DNA of 64,000 nucleotides from positions 1 through 64,000 of the forward strand of contig NZAK01000030.1 in assembly GCA_002687515.1 (NCBI GenBank), read 5' to 3'. A program made the position numbers and the translations under genes. Below the pieces are notes generated by a model. That model had not been told where the DNA came from, did no database searches, and saw nothing but the letters and a program-made list of their open reading frames with translations. This DNA is from Rhodospirillaceae bacterium. Its GTDB lineage: Bacteria > Pseudomonadota > Alphaproteobacteria > Rhodospirillales > UBA2165. Positions 19,079 through 27,802 of the stretch are shown here, in pieces. Within the stretch, counting starts at the first letter, position 1. Each line of letters opens with the position of its first letter.

Positions 19079-20209
19079 TTAGCGCCCCAGCACCTGGTGC
19101 AGCAGTTCGACGGCGGCGATGTGGTCGGCGATCAGGCCTTCCATATAGTCTTGCGGCGTCGCCAGCCCGGTTTGCGCCGACATTTTGGCCGGACCGCGTC
19201 CGAAACCGCAGGGCGCGGCGATGCCGAAGTCGGGAATATGAGTTTTGATCAATTGCATTTGCCGGCGCATGCCGCCCTCTTCATGGAGGGCGTGGATCAG
19301 GCCCATATAGACGCGGGCGCCGCCGGTCTCCAAATCCGCCAGGGGCGCGGTATAGGCTTCGTCGGTGCCGGCAACGGTCGGCATGTGCAGGAAATCGACG
19401 GGCCGCCCGGACGCGGCGACACCGGCGTTGCACAATAATACGCAGCCGGTGAGGTCGCTCGGCTGGCGCACCGGCCAGCCGGTCGCGGTGCCGTAGCAGG
19501 CATGATATCCGAGCGCCACCTGGCGCGGGATATGGGCAGAGACGTCATGCGCCGGGGCGAACAGTTCGGTGACCATATCCTTGACCGCCGGCGTCGGCCC
19601 GCCTTCTTCTTCGAGCGCCCGCTCGATCAACGTGTCCTCGATGGCGCAGTCCCACTGGATGGCCAGATCACCATGCGGGATGTTTTCGAAGATGGTCGTC
19701 ACCTCGTGGTGCAGTGCCTCGGTGAAACCGTCGCGGATGCGCGGATAGTCGTCGGGATCCTGGAAAAACAGGCGGATGCCGCTGGCCGTCAGGGGGATCG
19801 AAACCTGGAAGCGGACGCCGGCGGGAATGACGCCTTCACCGCGCAAGGTCTTAAAAACGAAATAGGAGTTGATGGCGTCGCGGGCATAGCCGAGGCGCCA
19901 TCCGGGATCGCCGAAGCGCACCTGTTTGACCCCCGGCTTGACCTTGAACAGCCATTTCGCCTCAGCGCCAAGCTGTCTGCCGCTCGAGGCTTCGACGCCT
20001 TCGGCGGTCATCGGGCGTTCGATGGTTTCGATGTCGGGATGGCCATGAAAGACGCGATAGGCCAGATGATTGATCCAAAAGGTGCGATCGCCGATCTCGC
20101 CGTCGGGGATAAACGGCATCCACGCGCCGAGCGGCGGGCCGATGGCGCGGAACACTTGTTCGGTGGTGTCGTAGGGAACGCTGCCCACCAGCATCAGATC
20201 TTCGGCCAC
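19079..20209 (-). CDS. Uncharacterised protein, UROD/MetE-like fold suspected
   Basis: The 376-residue protein starts at GTG with a strong ribosome site (GGGAGG). The opening LVGSVPYDTTEQVF and the block FIPDGEIGDRTFWI recall the cobalamin-independent methionine synthase / uroporphyrinogen decarboxylase superfamily of TIM barrels, where similar proteins are annotated as hypothetical. A C-terminal CGFGRGP stretch and several His/Cys (for example GYHACYG) could bind metal. There is no signal peptide or membrane segment. It converges with the P450 gene and precedes no obvious pathway partner. A C1-transfer or demethylase role would fit the superfamily but is only a guess. Confidence 0.6.
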   Translation of the reverse strand: MAEDLMLVGSVPYDTTEQVFRAIGPPLGAWMPFIPDGEIGDRTFWINHLAYRVFHGHPDIETIERPMTAEGVEASSGRQLGAEAKWLFKVKPGVKQVRFGDPGWRLGYARDAINSYFVFKTLRGEGVIPAGVRFQVSIPLTASGIRLFFQDPDDYPRIRDGFTEALHHEVTTIFENIPHGDLAIQWDCAIEDTLIERALEEEGGPTPAVKDMVTELFAPAHDVSAHIPRQVALGYHACYGTATGWPVRQPSDLTGCVLLCNAGVAASGRPVDFLHMPTVAGTDEAYTAPLADLETGGARVYMGLIHALHEEGGMRRQMQLIKTHIPDFGIAAPCGFGRGPAKMSAQTGLATPQDYMEGLIADHIAAVELLHQVLGR

Positions 20210-20250
20210 GTTCTACCTCCCGTCATGCGCCCGCCCGAAGCGACGATAAG

Positions 20251-21057
20251 TTAGCCGCCCGGTTTGAGCGCCTTCCAGACCTTCTTGGTGGTATCGCTCA
20301 TTAATATGTCGTGCTGATTGCCGAGGCAGGCGCGCAGGCCCGGCATCGATTCGACACGCAGCTTGAACCGGCAAGCCTTGATCGCCCGGGTCAGCAGGCG
20401 CGCGGTTTCCGGCTGTTTCGCCGCGGCATCCGCAGCAACCACCTCATTCCAGACCGGTTCGATCCGATCCGCGCCGACATGCCGGCTCAAGGGCAGCCGG
20501 TTGATCATCTGATTGAGGTATTCGGTGGCGGTCAAGCTCGCCCGGTCGCCATGCATGGCGCCATCGGCGAGGGGACGGAGGGCGCCCGTGTAGCGTTCGA
20601 TCTCTCGCCGGCTCAGCGGGTTGGTATCACCGGCCGCGGCAACCGGAACGGCGGACGCCAACGGACCGACGGAAAGCGCGGCGGTCTCGATGTTCAACCC
20701 GGCGTCGCGGAGCGCGGCCTCGGGCAGGCGCACCAGCACCGAAGTGAAGGAGCGCACCGAGCGCATCGTGACCCGGTGGGCGATCGCCAGCGAGCGCCTG
20801 AGGCTGTCCGGCCCGGTGGCGGTCACCGTTATTTCGGTTCCTTTCGCAGGCGTATACGCGGTGCCCGGCTCGGGCACGTCGCGCTGCTGCTGCAGACAGA
20901 CGGCGGAAATCTCGGCGCTGCAGGTGCCGCCGGCGCAGGTCAGCGGCACCGGCTTGGCCGATGCCACCAGCCCCAAAATCTGCGGCGCGGCCTCAAGTCC
21001 GGTTGCGGCAACGAGGAAAGGAAGGGCGGCAAATATTGCAACGGCTTTGGGATACAT
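20251..21057 (-). CDS. Secreted protein of unknown function
   Basis: The product is about 268 residues long. The N-terminus MYPKAVAIFAALPFLVAATGLEA is a clear signal peptide, and a cysteine-bearing stretch (LTCAGGTCSAEISAVC) follows it, which may form disulfides in the periplasm. The C-terminal third is helical and basic, with further cysteines in ACRF and LRACLG. I chose ATG 21057 because the GTG at 21069 lies in its Shine-Dalgarno GGAGG. I recognise no domain. It lies between the MetE-like gene and a TRAP binding-protein gene on the same strand. Confidence 0.65.
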   Translation of the reverse strand: MYPKAVAIFAALPFLVAATGLEAAPQILGLVASAKPVPLTCAGGTCSAEISAVCLQQQRDVPEPGTAYTPAKGTEITVTATGPDSLRRSLAIAHRVTMRSVRSFTSVLVRLPEAALRDAGLNIETAALSVGPLASAVPVAAAGDTNPLSRREIERYTGALRPLADGAMHGDRASLTATEYLNQMINRLPLSRHVGADRIEPVWNEVVAADAAAKQPETARLLTRAIKACRFKLRVESMPGLRACLGNQHDILMSDTTKKVWKALKPGG

Positions 21058-21146
21058 CGATACCTCCACATCTGCAATTCCAGCGGATTATGCCCTAGTT
21101 TACACGCAAACCAGATTGCAGGGAAACGGGTAAGTTCCCAGCGCCG

Positions 21147-22067
21147 TTAGCCGAGCGCGGCGAACAATTCCTCGCCCAGCTCGGCGCGCGCTTCATCGAC
21201 GACGGGCTGCACGGCTTGCTTGAAGGCGGCGCGCTCGGCATCGGTCATGTCCAGGGGCTCGATTCCGGCGGCGCGCAATTGGGCCATCATCTCCGCATCC
21301 TCGGCGGCGGCGAAACCGCGCTGGGCGCTGGTGGCGATCCCGGCGGCCTCTTCCATTGCGGCGCGCATATCGGCGGGCCGGGCATCGAAAATCTGTTTAT
21401 TGCAAAGCAGCAGCGAGACACCGAACAGGTGCCCGGACAGGGTGAAGTACGGGTGGTGCTTGTGGACGCCGAACTGATAGCTGTTGGTCAGCGGGTTTTC
21501 CTGGGCGTCGACCTCGCCCGAGGCCACTGCCGCCGGATAATCGGCGACATCGATAAACACCGGCTCGAACCCCAGCCGGCGGAACGATTTCTGGTGCAGC
21601 TCGGAGTTCATGGAACGAATTTTGAGGCCCTGGCAATCGGCCGGGCTGCGCAGCGGCCGCGCGTTGTTGGAGAAATGCCGAAAGCCGTTGTCCCAGAAGG
21701 CGAGCACGCGAAAACCGGTGTTTTCGGCGAACCGGGCCTTTAACAGTTCGCCGAGCCCGCCGTCGAGGGCGGCGTAGGCCTTTTCCCGGCTGTCGATCAG
21801 GAACGGCAGATCGAAGACGCCGATTTCCGGCACCCTTCCCGCCAGATAGCTGGAAGCGAAATAGCACATGGTCAGCTGGCCGGTTTCCACCAGATCCAGC
21901 AGATCGGCGGCCTTGGCGCCCGGGGTTTCGGTGATGTTGGCTTCCAGCTGGAACAGAACGCGGGCCCCAAGGCGGGTAACAAGCTCGTTGCCGAATACCT
22001 CGGCGCCCCGGGTGTGCACCGAAGCGTCCCCCTGGTAGCGTCCGAAATTGATGGTGATGGTGGGCAT
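21147..22067 (-). CDS. TRAP transporter binding protein (DctP family) without signal peptide
   Basis: The sequence is a full DctP-family solute receptor: DLVETGQLTMCYFASSYLAGRVPEIGVFDLPFLI, the GFRVLAFWDNGFRHFSN segment, the GLKIRSM motif with the conserved Arg that clamps a carboxylate, and GEVDAQENPL. It starts directly at what is normally the mature domain. An in-frame TAA lies one codon before the TTG-ATG start, so no export signal can be added. It may be a cytoplasmic binding protein, a decayed gene or a wrong base call. No DctQ or DctM gene is next to it, so it is an orphan receptor. Confidence 0.82.
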   Translation of the reverse strand: MPTITINFGRYQGDASVHTRGAEVFGNELVTRLGARVLFQLEANITETPGAKAADLLDLVETGQLTMCYFASSYLAGRVPEIGVFDLPFLIDSREKAYAALDGGLGELLKARFAENTGFRVLAFWDNGFRHFSNNARPLRSPADCQGLKIRSMNSELHQKSFRRLGFEPVFIDVADYPAAVASGEVDAQENPLTNSYQFGVHKHHPYFTLSGHLFGVSLLLCNKQIFDARPADMRAAMEEAAGIATSAQRGFAAAEDAEMMAQLRAAGIEPLDMTDAERAAFKQAVQPVVDEARAELGEELFAALG

Positions 22068-22105
22068 CAATTATTCCTTATCACTGGCCGGCAAAATTTC
22101 CGGAT

Positions 22106-22179
22106 GCGACATATTTCGGCAATTTGAGGCATGGACATCCTGGTCATTTATAGACATTTGTGGACATTCGCGGACATTT
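22106..22179 (+). repeat. GACATTT-type dispersed repeat, copy 1
   Basis: The 74 bases starting with GCGACATATTTCG align without gaps to 41359-41432, with roughly two thirds identity. Inside, GGACATT-like words recur about every 10 bases (TAGACATTT, TGGACATTC, CGGACATTT), so the unit is itself a short tandem array. Both copies lie in intergenic DNA. Confidence 0.65.
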
Positions 22180-22243
22180 CCCAAGGGTTTTCACCACAGA
22201 GACGGTGAGACGCAAAGGGCACAGCCCCAACGAAAAATTATTG

Positions 22244-22285
22244 GGGGATGGCATGGCTGGCCACGCGGGCGTCCGGTCGGGCACG
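22244..22285 (+). repeat. Dispersed hairpin repeat, diverged copy B
   Basis: The core GGCTGGCCACGCGGGCGTC matches the middle of copy A. The left arm is degraded and the tail differs (GGTCGGGCACGGGA), so it is a partial or diverged member. Confidence 0.6.
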
Positions 22286-22335
22286 GGAACCAGTATTCTT
22301 CTCGCACCGCACCAGATAATTTTCTCACCGTCTTT

Positions 22336-22357
22336 CCCCCTCCCCACTCCGAGGGGG
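22336..22357. repeat. C-run/G-run hairpin
   Basis: CCCCCTC (22336-22342) pairs with GAGGGGG (22351-22357) across an 8-base loop, followed by GGGCCGGGGTGGGGG. Hairpins of this wording recur between genes in many unrelated bacteria. No T-run follows, so terminator function is doubtful. Confidence 0.6.
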
Positions 22358-22385
22358 AGGGCCGGGGTGGGGGGGCAAAACCCAG

Positions 22386-22442
22386 CATCGCGCCAAGACC
22401 GACGCCCGCCTGGCCAACCATTCCACGCCTAAGCGGGCTGCA
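22386..22442 (-). repeat. Dispersed hairpin repeat, inverted copy B'
   Basis: Read on the minus strand it begins GCAGCCCGCTTAGGCGTGG, continues TGGTTGGCCAGGCGGGCGTC and ends GGTCTTGGCGCGATG, matching copies A and D through arm, loop and tail. It lies about 100 bases from copy B and in the opposite direction. Confidence 0.75.
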
Positions 22443-22612
22443 TCGATTTCCCACCATACCGGATCACCATCATTCCTACCGTTTCATACCTATTTATACC
22501 GCTCCAACGGGTCAAGCCCGCCGCGCCAGCGCACCGCATATTCTTGAAGTAAATGAAGAAGGTTGAGTATAGAACAAAAAAGGAACAATTGCAAGGAAAT
22601 ATGATAGAAGCA

Positions 22613-22650
22613 GCCCGGCTGGGGATGGCCGGGTCGGCCAGCCGGGCGTG
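22613..22650 (+). repeat. Dispersed hairpin repeat, copy C
   Basis: CCCGGCTGG and CCAGCCGGG are exact complementary arms around GGATGGCCGGGTCGG. Body and loop match copy D, but the GATCTTGGCACCTGTT tail is missing. Confidence 0.75.
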
Positions 22651-22723
22651 AGGTACACTCGGAAATATATTATGCAGGTGTAATACAAAACCTCCTCATT
22701 GCTTGTGGCGCCCCCATCCCGGC

Positions 22724-22745
22724 CTTCCCCCATGGCGGGGGGAAG
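22724..22745. repeat. C-run/G-run hairpin
   Basis: CTTCCCCC (22724-22731) pairs with GGGGGAAG (22738-22745) around a six-base loop. It lies at the border between the G+C-rich repeats and the A+T-rich nuclease island. Confidence 0.6.
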
Positions 22746-22950
22746 CGCTATTTCGTGACAACGGTACACACATTTCACGGTTATTAGCCCTCTATTAGTA
22801 TACTGTACCTAAAATAGCATTCGCTCCTAATCAAGGGTGGCCACCATAGCAAGATTACGTTGCCGTATGACGTGAGAAGGTAGGTGAAAAAATTCAGTTC
22901 CAGATTATTTTTGAAAAATCAATTCCTACCGCCAAAGGGAAATCGTTCAA

Positions 22951-23817
22951 ATGCAATTCAACGACCTTTTAGAGAACCAGAGTATCGACCCGGAAACCGT
23001 TCTGGTGTTACGCCACCGTCCGTCCGAGCCGAAGCTGCGGGAAGTGTTTCCTTGGCTGGCGGCCGAGCGTCCAGAACTTTTTAACGCCTATCAACGCATT
23101 CAAACTCTTAAAGTGGAAAAATCCATGATGAGGGCGAGTTACGTTGCTTCTTTCATCGGGCACGAGTCGGGGAAAGGACTGTTCGTTGGATTGTATCGAA
23201 GGGGCCGTTGGCGCCCGTTGAGCTATGAAGCGTATTGGAGAATGCGCTCCAGCAAGGATTTACGAAAATTTGGGCACGGCGGATTTGCAGGCGAGCGGGA
23301 GGCAATTCAATGGTTTAATCTACGCTTAACGGATTGCTACTCGGATTGGAAAGGACGGCTCGTCGTCAACTGGCCTCCGCCGGAACGTTCATGGTGGCGT
23401 TGGGCGGGCCGAAATCAATTCGCGGTTCATGCAATCCACGAAGAAAGCTTACTCGATCCACCGATGCCGGAGTGGGACAAACTGGATCTGACTTGGAACC
23501 AATTGGATGTTCTGCCCTCGAACCTCCAAGCGGCTCTTCGTCAATGGCGCGGTATCTATTACATCTTCGATGAAGAAAATAAAAAGGGATACGTGGGGGC
23601 TGCCTTTGGCCAAGACAATATTTTGGGAAGGTGGCTTAACTATGCGAAATCCGGTCACGGCGGAAATAAAAAGCTTCGCAAGCGTGATCCGAGTAAGTTT
23701 CGTTTTACGATCCTACAGCGCGTATCTCCAGACATGGAATCCCAGGATGTCCAAAGACTTGAAGCATCATGGAAGGACCGTCTCCATACCAGAGAGTTTG
23801 GTATGAACGAGAACTGA
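22951..23817 (+). CDS. GIY-YIG nuclease domain protein
   Basis: The 288-residue protein has an uncharacterised N-terminal domain (about 1-180, with EPKLREVFPWLAAERPELFNAYQ) and a C-terminal GIY-YIG nuclease domain. The motifs are RGIYYIF (GIY at 201-203), GYVGAA (214-216), the catalytic-type Arg227 in LGRWLNY, GHGGNKKL, and a metal-binding-type Glu271 in RLEASW, so the active site looks complete. Such standalone nucleases occur in defence islands, restriction-like systems and mobile DNA. The gene is visibly A+T-richer than its neighbours and is preceded by a repeat-rich gap, both signs of acquisition. It is followed after 51 bases by a small gene on the same strand that is probably co-transcribed. 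Confidence 0.82.
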   Translation: MQFNDLLENQSIDPETVLVLRHRPSEPKLREVFPWLAAERPELFNAYQRIQTLKVEKSMMRASYVASFIGHESGKGLFVGLYRRGRWRPLSYEAYWRMRSSKDLRKFGHGGFAGEREAIQWFNLRLTDCYSDWKGRLVVNWPPPERSWWRWAGRNQFAVHAIHEESLLDPPMPEWDKLDLTWNQLDVLPSNLQAALRQWRGIYYIFDEENKKGYVGAAFGQDNILGRWLNYAKSGHGGNKKLRKRDPSKFRFTILQRVSPDMESQDVQRLEASWKDRLHTREFGMNEN

Positions 23818-23868
23818 TTATCAAGTTTCTGGAATTCTTTTTCCTTTGACAATCATTGGAGGGTAGGA

Positions 23869-24426
23869 ATGGATTGGGACCGATTTGATAAAGCCCTATT
23901 TCGTTGCCTAAACGACATAGAGATTGTGAAAGCGCAGAGAACGGCGCACCAGGTGTTAAGGAAAACGGTTTCTAATTCGCGTGATGTTCGCTCTGGTTTT
24001 CCAGGTCTTGTAAATGCAGCATTTAGTTTTTCGACTCAAGGGGTATTAGCTTTAATTTTGGAAAAACAAACTACGAAGGGACGGTCTGGATTTTGGTGGG
24101 TTCACCGTGAAGCGTTAAATCACGTTTCCGGATATTCACCTGAACAGGAAGATATCGACTTTCTCAATGAATTTTCCTCAGCGATTAAGGTGTTAAGAGA
24201 TAAATCCTTGTTTCACATTAGTGAAATTACGCTCCACGACCCGAAGACATTTCGGCAAAATACCGGTCTTACCTACAGAAAGATGGACAAAGCGATTTCA
24301 GTTTCGTTGGCCACGATGCGTGAAATTTTGAAACTTCGCCGTGGCTCAACCACCTGGAGTTCTGGAACTCTTGATGTAGCCACACTCCATTATGATGGCT
24401 CGGACATCCCAAGCATTTTTGACTAA
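23869..24426 (+). CDS. Hypothetical protein with HEPN-like R-x5-H motif
   Basis: The 185-residue product is mostly helical with no signal peptide or membrane span. The segment AIKVLRDKSLFHISE carries Arg110 and His116, spaced as in the R-x4-6-H active site of HEPN RNases, and its surroundings recall AbiU2-type HEPN proteins. The middle (about 50-80) is more hydrophobic and includes GFWWVHREALNHV. The family link is tentative, because short R-H motifs occur by chance. The gene shares the low G+C composition and direction of the GIY-YIG gene just upstream and has a ribosome site (GGAGGG). A role as partner, toxin or effector of that nuclease is a guess from position. Confidence 0.55.
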   Translation: MDWDRFDKALFRCLNDIEIVKAQRTAHQVLRKTVSNSRDVRSGFPGLVNAAFSFSTQGVLALILEKQTTKGRSGFWWVHREALNHVSGYSPEQEDIDFLNEFSSAIKVLRDKSLFHISEITLHDPKTFRQNTGLTYRKMDKAISVSLATMREILKLRRGSTTWSSGTLDVATLHYDGSDIPSIFD

Positions 24427-24618
24427 ATAGTCTTAGATTTATATTCGATTAGAACGTTGTATATATTTCATTTCGAGCTTGAAAATTGTTAGGTTTAAGA
24501 AGGAGTGGAGATACTGACAGAGTGGAAAGATGTCAGATAACTTGAGCCCCGAAATTGATGGTCAAAAGCGATATAAAATTCTTTTAGAGCACTATAGATG
24601 GGAACAATCGTCCTTTTA

Positions 24619-24647
24619 GAGCATAGGGGTCATGAGCATAGGGGTCA
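24619..24647 (+). repeat. 14-bp direct repeat pair
   Basis: GAGCATAGGGGTCA occurs at 24619-24632 and 24634-24647. The second copy runs on into GGTCTTGAATCGTGAATT. Close pairs like this can mark the scar of an insertion or deletion. Confidence 0.8.
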
Positions 24648-24765
24648 GGTCTTGAATCGTGAATTTGCCTTCCTCCACGCTTCGACAATCTTGCTGCCGG
24701 AACGTGCCTTATTAACGCTGTGAGTTGTCAAGTCCGATCCCCGCATGAACTGAGTTCCGAGTCTA

Positions 24766-24837
24766 GCCGGACGGCCAATCGGCCAACCATGCCATCCCCG
24801 ATTGGCCTGCTCCCGTGGGCCAACCCCATGCGGGCTG
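24766..24837 (-). repeat. Dispersed repeat, long form (copy F)
   Basis: Read on the minus strand the 62-base core from GGGGTTGGCCCACGGGAG to GGCCGTCCGGC differs from copy E (about 42934-42995) at only three positions. It contains a 10-base perfect inverted repeat, GGCCAATCGG and CCGATTGGCC, with a 15-base loop, and opens with GCAGCCCGC as in other copies. It starts on the base after the malate synthase stop codon, so it would be transcribed as that gene's 3' end. Confidence 0.88.
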
Positions 24838-27012
24838 CTACCCTGCTGCCGCCTTGGCCTCCCGCCGCCTTGCGTGCAGGATCGGTTCGGTGTAGCCGTT
24901 GGGCTGCTGCAAGCCCTTGAACACCAGATCGGTGGCCGCCTGGAAGCCGACCGAGGCGCCGAAATCGGGGGCCATGGGACGGTAACCCGGATCGCCGGAA
25001 TTCTGCCGGTCGACGACGGCGGCCATGCGCTGCATGGTCTCGGTCACCTGATCTTCGGTGCAAATGCCATGATGCAGCCAGTTGGCGATATGCTGGCTGG
25101 AGATACGTAAGGTGGCGCGGTCTTCCATCAGGCCGACATCGTTGATATCGGGCACCTTGGAACAGCCGACGCCCTGTTCGACCCAGCGGATGACGTAACC
25201 CAAAATGCCCTGCGCGTTGTTGTCCAATTCTTCCTGGATTTCCTGCTCCGACAGATTGGCGCCGCCCAAAAGCGGGATGGTCAGGATATCGTCGATATCG
25301 GCGCGCGGCCGATCCATCAATTCATCCTGGCGCGCGGCGACGTCAACCTGGTGGTAGTGGATGGCGTGCAGGGTCGCCGCCGTCGGCGACGGCACCCAGG
25401 CGGTGTTGGCGCCGGCCATCGGGTGGCCTTGCTTGGCGTCCATCATCTGCTTCATTTCATCGGGCATCGCCCACATGCCCTTGCCGATCTGGGCGACCCC
25501 CTTGAAACCGGTCTCCAACCCGACATCGACGTTCCAATCTTCGTAAGCCGCGATCCAGGGTTCGCCCTTGATGACGTTTTTGCGCAGGAACGAACCGGCC
25601 TCCATGCTGGTATGGATTTCATCGCCGGTGCGGTCGAGGAAACCGGTATTGATGAAGACCACGCGCTCGGCGACGGCACGCACGCATTCCTTGAGGTTGA
25701 GCGTGGTCCGCCGTTCCTCGTCCATGATGCCGATCTTCATGGTGTTCGGTTGAAGCCCCAGCGCCGTTTCGACGCGGCCGAAGATTTCCGCCGTGAAGGC
25801 GGCTTCCTCGGGGCCGTGCATCTTGGGCTTGACCACATAGATGCTGCCCGAGCGGCTGTTCCGGTATTTGCCGCCGGCTTTCAGATCGTGGATGCAGATC
25901 AGGCCGGTCAGCATGGCGTCGAGCATGCCTTCCGGCACCTCGCCGCCGCCACTGGTCTCGACCGCGTCGGTATACATGTGGTGCCCGACATTGCGGATCA
26001 GAAGCAAACTGCGGCCAGGCAGGGTAAGGCCGCCGCCATCCGGCGCCGTGTATTCCCGGTCCGCTTCCAGGCGGCGGGTCATCATGGCGCCGCCTTTCTC
26101 GAAGCTATCCTCGAGATCGCCTTTCATCAGGCCGAGGAGGTTGCCATAGGCGAGCGCCTTGTCCTCGGCATCGACCGCCGAGATCGAATCCTCGAGATCC
26201 TGGATGGTGGTGATCGCCGCCTCGAGCGCGATATCCTTGACGCCGGCGGCGTGGTCCTTGCCGATCGCGTCGGTAGCATCGATCTGAATTTCGATGTGCA
26301 GGCCGTGATGGCGGAGAAGGATCGCCGACGGCGCGCCCGCATCGCCAACATGGCCGGCGAACTGGTCCGCCGCCGCGAGCCCGGTTTCGCCGCCGCCGCC
26401 GAGGCTTACCGACAAGGCGCCGCCAACCACCGCGTAGCCGGCGGCGTCCCGGTGGCTGCCCTGGGCCAAGGGCACGGCCTGATCGAGAAAATCGGCGGCG
26501 AATTCGATCACACGGGCGCCGCGCACCGGGTTGTAGGCGCCGGCCCTTTCCGCGCCGCCGTCTTCGGAAATCACGTCGGTGCCGTAAAGGGCGTCATAAA
26601 GGCTGCCCCACCTGGCGTTGGCGGCGTTGAGGGCGAAACGGGCATTGGTCACCGGCACCACCAGCTGCGCCCCGGCGATGCTGGCGATTTCGGCATCGAC
26701 ATTCGCTGTCGTTACCTTGAAATCGCCGCCCTCGGGCAACAGATAGCCGATATCGGCGAGGAATTGCTTGTAGGCGGCGGCGTCATGGGGCTGGCCCCTG
26801 CGCTCCTGGTGCCAGGCATCGATCTTAGCTTGCAGATCGTCGCGTTTGTCCATCAGCGCCTTGTTTTTCGGCGCCAGATCGCCGACCATCTCTTCGAACG
26901 ATGCCCAAAACGCATCCGCGTCGATGCCGGTGCCCGGCGCGATATCATCGGCGACCAGATCGGCGAGATTTTTGGCGATGGAAAGGCCGCCCTTTTGCAC
27001 CCGTTCGGTCAT
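24838..27012 (-). CDS. glcB: Malate synthase G
   Basis: This enzyme condenses glyoxylate with acetyl-CoA to malate, the second step of the glyoxylate bypass and the exit for glycolate carbon. The 724-residue length and end-to-end family blocks identify the G isoform: [15 protein letters not shown] near the start, [61 protein letters not shown] and the C-terminal [22 protein letters not shown] ribosome site precedes the ATG. No isocitrate lyase is in the window; the FMN alpha-hydroxyacid dehydrogenase at 41.7 kb could supply glyoxylate, but that is inference. A dispersed repeat begins directly at its stop. Confidence 0.96.
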   Translation of the reverse strand: MTERVQKGGLSIAKNLADLVADDIAPGTGIDADAFWASFEEMVGDLAPKNKALMDKRDDLQAKIDAWHQERRGQPHDAAAYKQFLADIGYLLPEGGDFKVTTANVDAEIASIAGAQLVVPVTNARFALNAANARWGSLYDALYGTDVISEDGGAERAGAYNPVRGARVIEFAADFLDQAVPLAQGSHRDAAGYAVVGGALSVSLGGGGETGLAAADQFAGHVGDAGAPSAILLRHHGLHIEIQIDATDAIGKDHAAGVKDIALEAAITTIQDLEDSISAVDAEDKALAYGNLLGLMKGDLEDSFEKGGAMMTRRLEADREYTAPDGGGLTLPGRSLLLIRNVGHHMYTDAVETSGGGEVPEGMLDAMLTGLICIHDLKAGGKYRNSRSGSIYVVKPKMHGPEEAAFTAEIFGRVETALGLQPNTMKIGIMDEERRTTLNLKECVRAVAERVVFINTGFLDRTGDEIHTSMEAGSFLRKNVIKGEPWIAAYEDWNVDVGLETGFKGVAQIGKGMWAMPDEMKQMMDAKQGHPMAGANTAWVPSPTAATLHAIHYHQVDVAARQDELMDRPRADIDDILTIPLLGGANLSEQEIQEELDNNAQGILGYVIRWVEQGVGCSKVPDINDVGLMEDRATLRISSQHIANWLHHGICTEDQVTETMQRMAAVVDRQNSGDPGYRPMAPDFGASVGFQAATDLVFKGLQQPNGYTEPILHARRREAKAAAG

Positions 27013-27041
27013 AATGATCTCTCCAACTCAATTCCTAATGT

Positions 27042-27686
27042 TCATTGCGCGGCCAGGGCGTTAGCACCCACCAGCTTGATGATTTCATCGCCGCTGGTGA
27101 CGGTACCGATGGCATAGTCCACCGTCTTCAGCGTCGCGTCGTGCAGGGTTTGCTCGCCGCCGACGCATTCCTCGGGCACGACGATATAATAGCCGTTGAA
27201 AAAGCCGTCGCGGATGGTCGAATCGACGCAGATGTTGGTGGCAACGCCGGTCACCACCAGCGTCTTGACGCCGTGGCCGCGCAGGTAATCGTCGAGCCTG
27301 GTGCCGTGAAAAGCGCTGAAACGGTGTTTCTGGATGACGATCTCGCCGTCACCCGGCGACATTTCGTAGAAATCGGCCCCCCAGGTGCCCTCGGCACAGA
27401 GAACGCCTTCATTGCTCCGGTGTTGGATTTTGGCCAGGTGACTGTCGGACAGATATTTATGGTCGTAGATGGCAACGATCCAGACCACGGTCATGCCGGT
27501 TTCGCGGGCCAGATCGACCAGACGGTTGATGTTGTCGGCAATCACCTTATTGGGGCTCATATCCAAGCCGCGCGTCCGGTGCAGGTATCCTCCCTCGGCA
27601 CAGAAATCGTTCTGCATGTCGACCACCAGCAGCGCCGTATGGTCGGGTTTGAGCTGGTCTTCCAGCTCCGAAAGAATGCTGCGCAT
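27042..27686 (-). CDS. Isochorismatase-type cysteine hydrolase
   Basis: This 214-residue cytoplasmic hydrolase has the Asp-Lys-Cys triad of the isochorismatase superfamily: Asp23 in VVDMQNDF, Lys120 in VIQKHRFSAF and Cys153 in GVATNICVDST. The cis-peptide region before the Cys is typical. Related enzymes cleave ureidoacrylate, biuret, N-carbamoylsarcosine and other amides. The RutB/biuret-like branch fits best by length, but the substrate cannot be fixed. It lies upstream of glcB on the same strand (29-base gap) and may be co-transcribed. An alpha/beta hydrolase is divergent. Confidence 0.9.
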   Translation of the reverse strand: MRSILSELEDQLKPDHTALLVVDMQNDFCAEGGYLHRTRGLDMSPNKVIADNINRLVDLARETGMTVVWIVAIYDHKYLSDSHLAKIQHRSNEGVLCAEGTWGADFYEMSPGDGEIVIQKHRFSAFHGTRLDDYLRGHGVKTLVVTGVATNICVDSTIRDGFFNGYYIVVPEECVGGEQTLHDATLKTVDYAIGTVTSGDEIIKLVGANALAAQ

Positions 27687-27802
27687 GTGCCGGTCACTCC
27701 CTAATCCTTCAGCGGCTAAGCCTAGCCGATGGGGATTGTGGAGTCACGCCATCCGGGTCATTCTGACGCCCAAGAAGCCGATAAATATTGAGGAGGGCAA
27801 TG

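Larger units (their letters stand above)
22068..22950. other. Repeat-rich intergenic region
   Basis: This is nearly 900 bases without a believable gene. It holds a GACATTT-type repeat (22106-22179), three copies or fragments of the dispersed hairpin repeat (22244-22285, 22386-22442 inverted, 22613-22650), and two G/C-run hairpins (22336-22357 and 22724-22745). From about 22750 the sequence becomes A+T-rich and leads into the nuclease island. The open frames here have no coding character. Confidence 0.6.
24427..24837. other. Intergenic tail of the nuclease island
   Basis: The first 170 bases are A+T-rich with no gene. At 24619-24632 and 24634-24647 the 14-base word GAGCATAGGGGTCA is repeated almost back to back. 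On the minus strand a frame of about 21 codons from roughly 24711 to 24649 (KARSGSKIVEAWRKANSRFK, then stop) looks like the end of a lost gene. The long repeat copy F occupies 24766-24837. Confidence 0.5.

Noticed and set aside
22048-22566. A 172-codon plus-strand frame over the repeat-rich gap.
   Set aside because: It runs through hairpin repeats and G/C-run elements and starts inside the TRAP receptor gene; there is no coding signal.
25351-27117. A 588-codon plus-strand frame opposite malate synthase G.
   Set aside because: The minus strand matches malate synthase G over its full length; the antisense frame has no motifs and spans the gene boundary.
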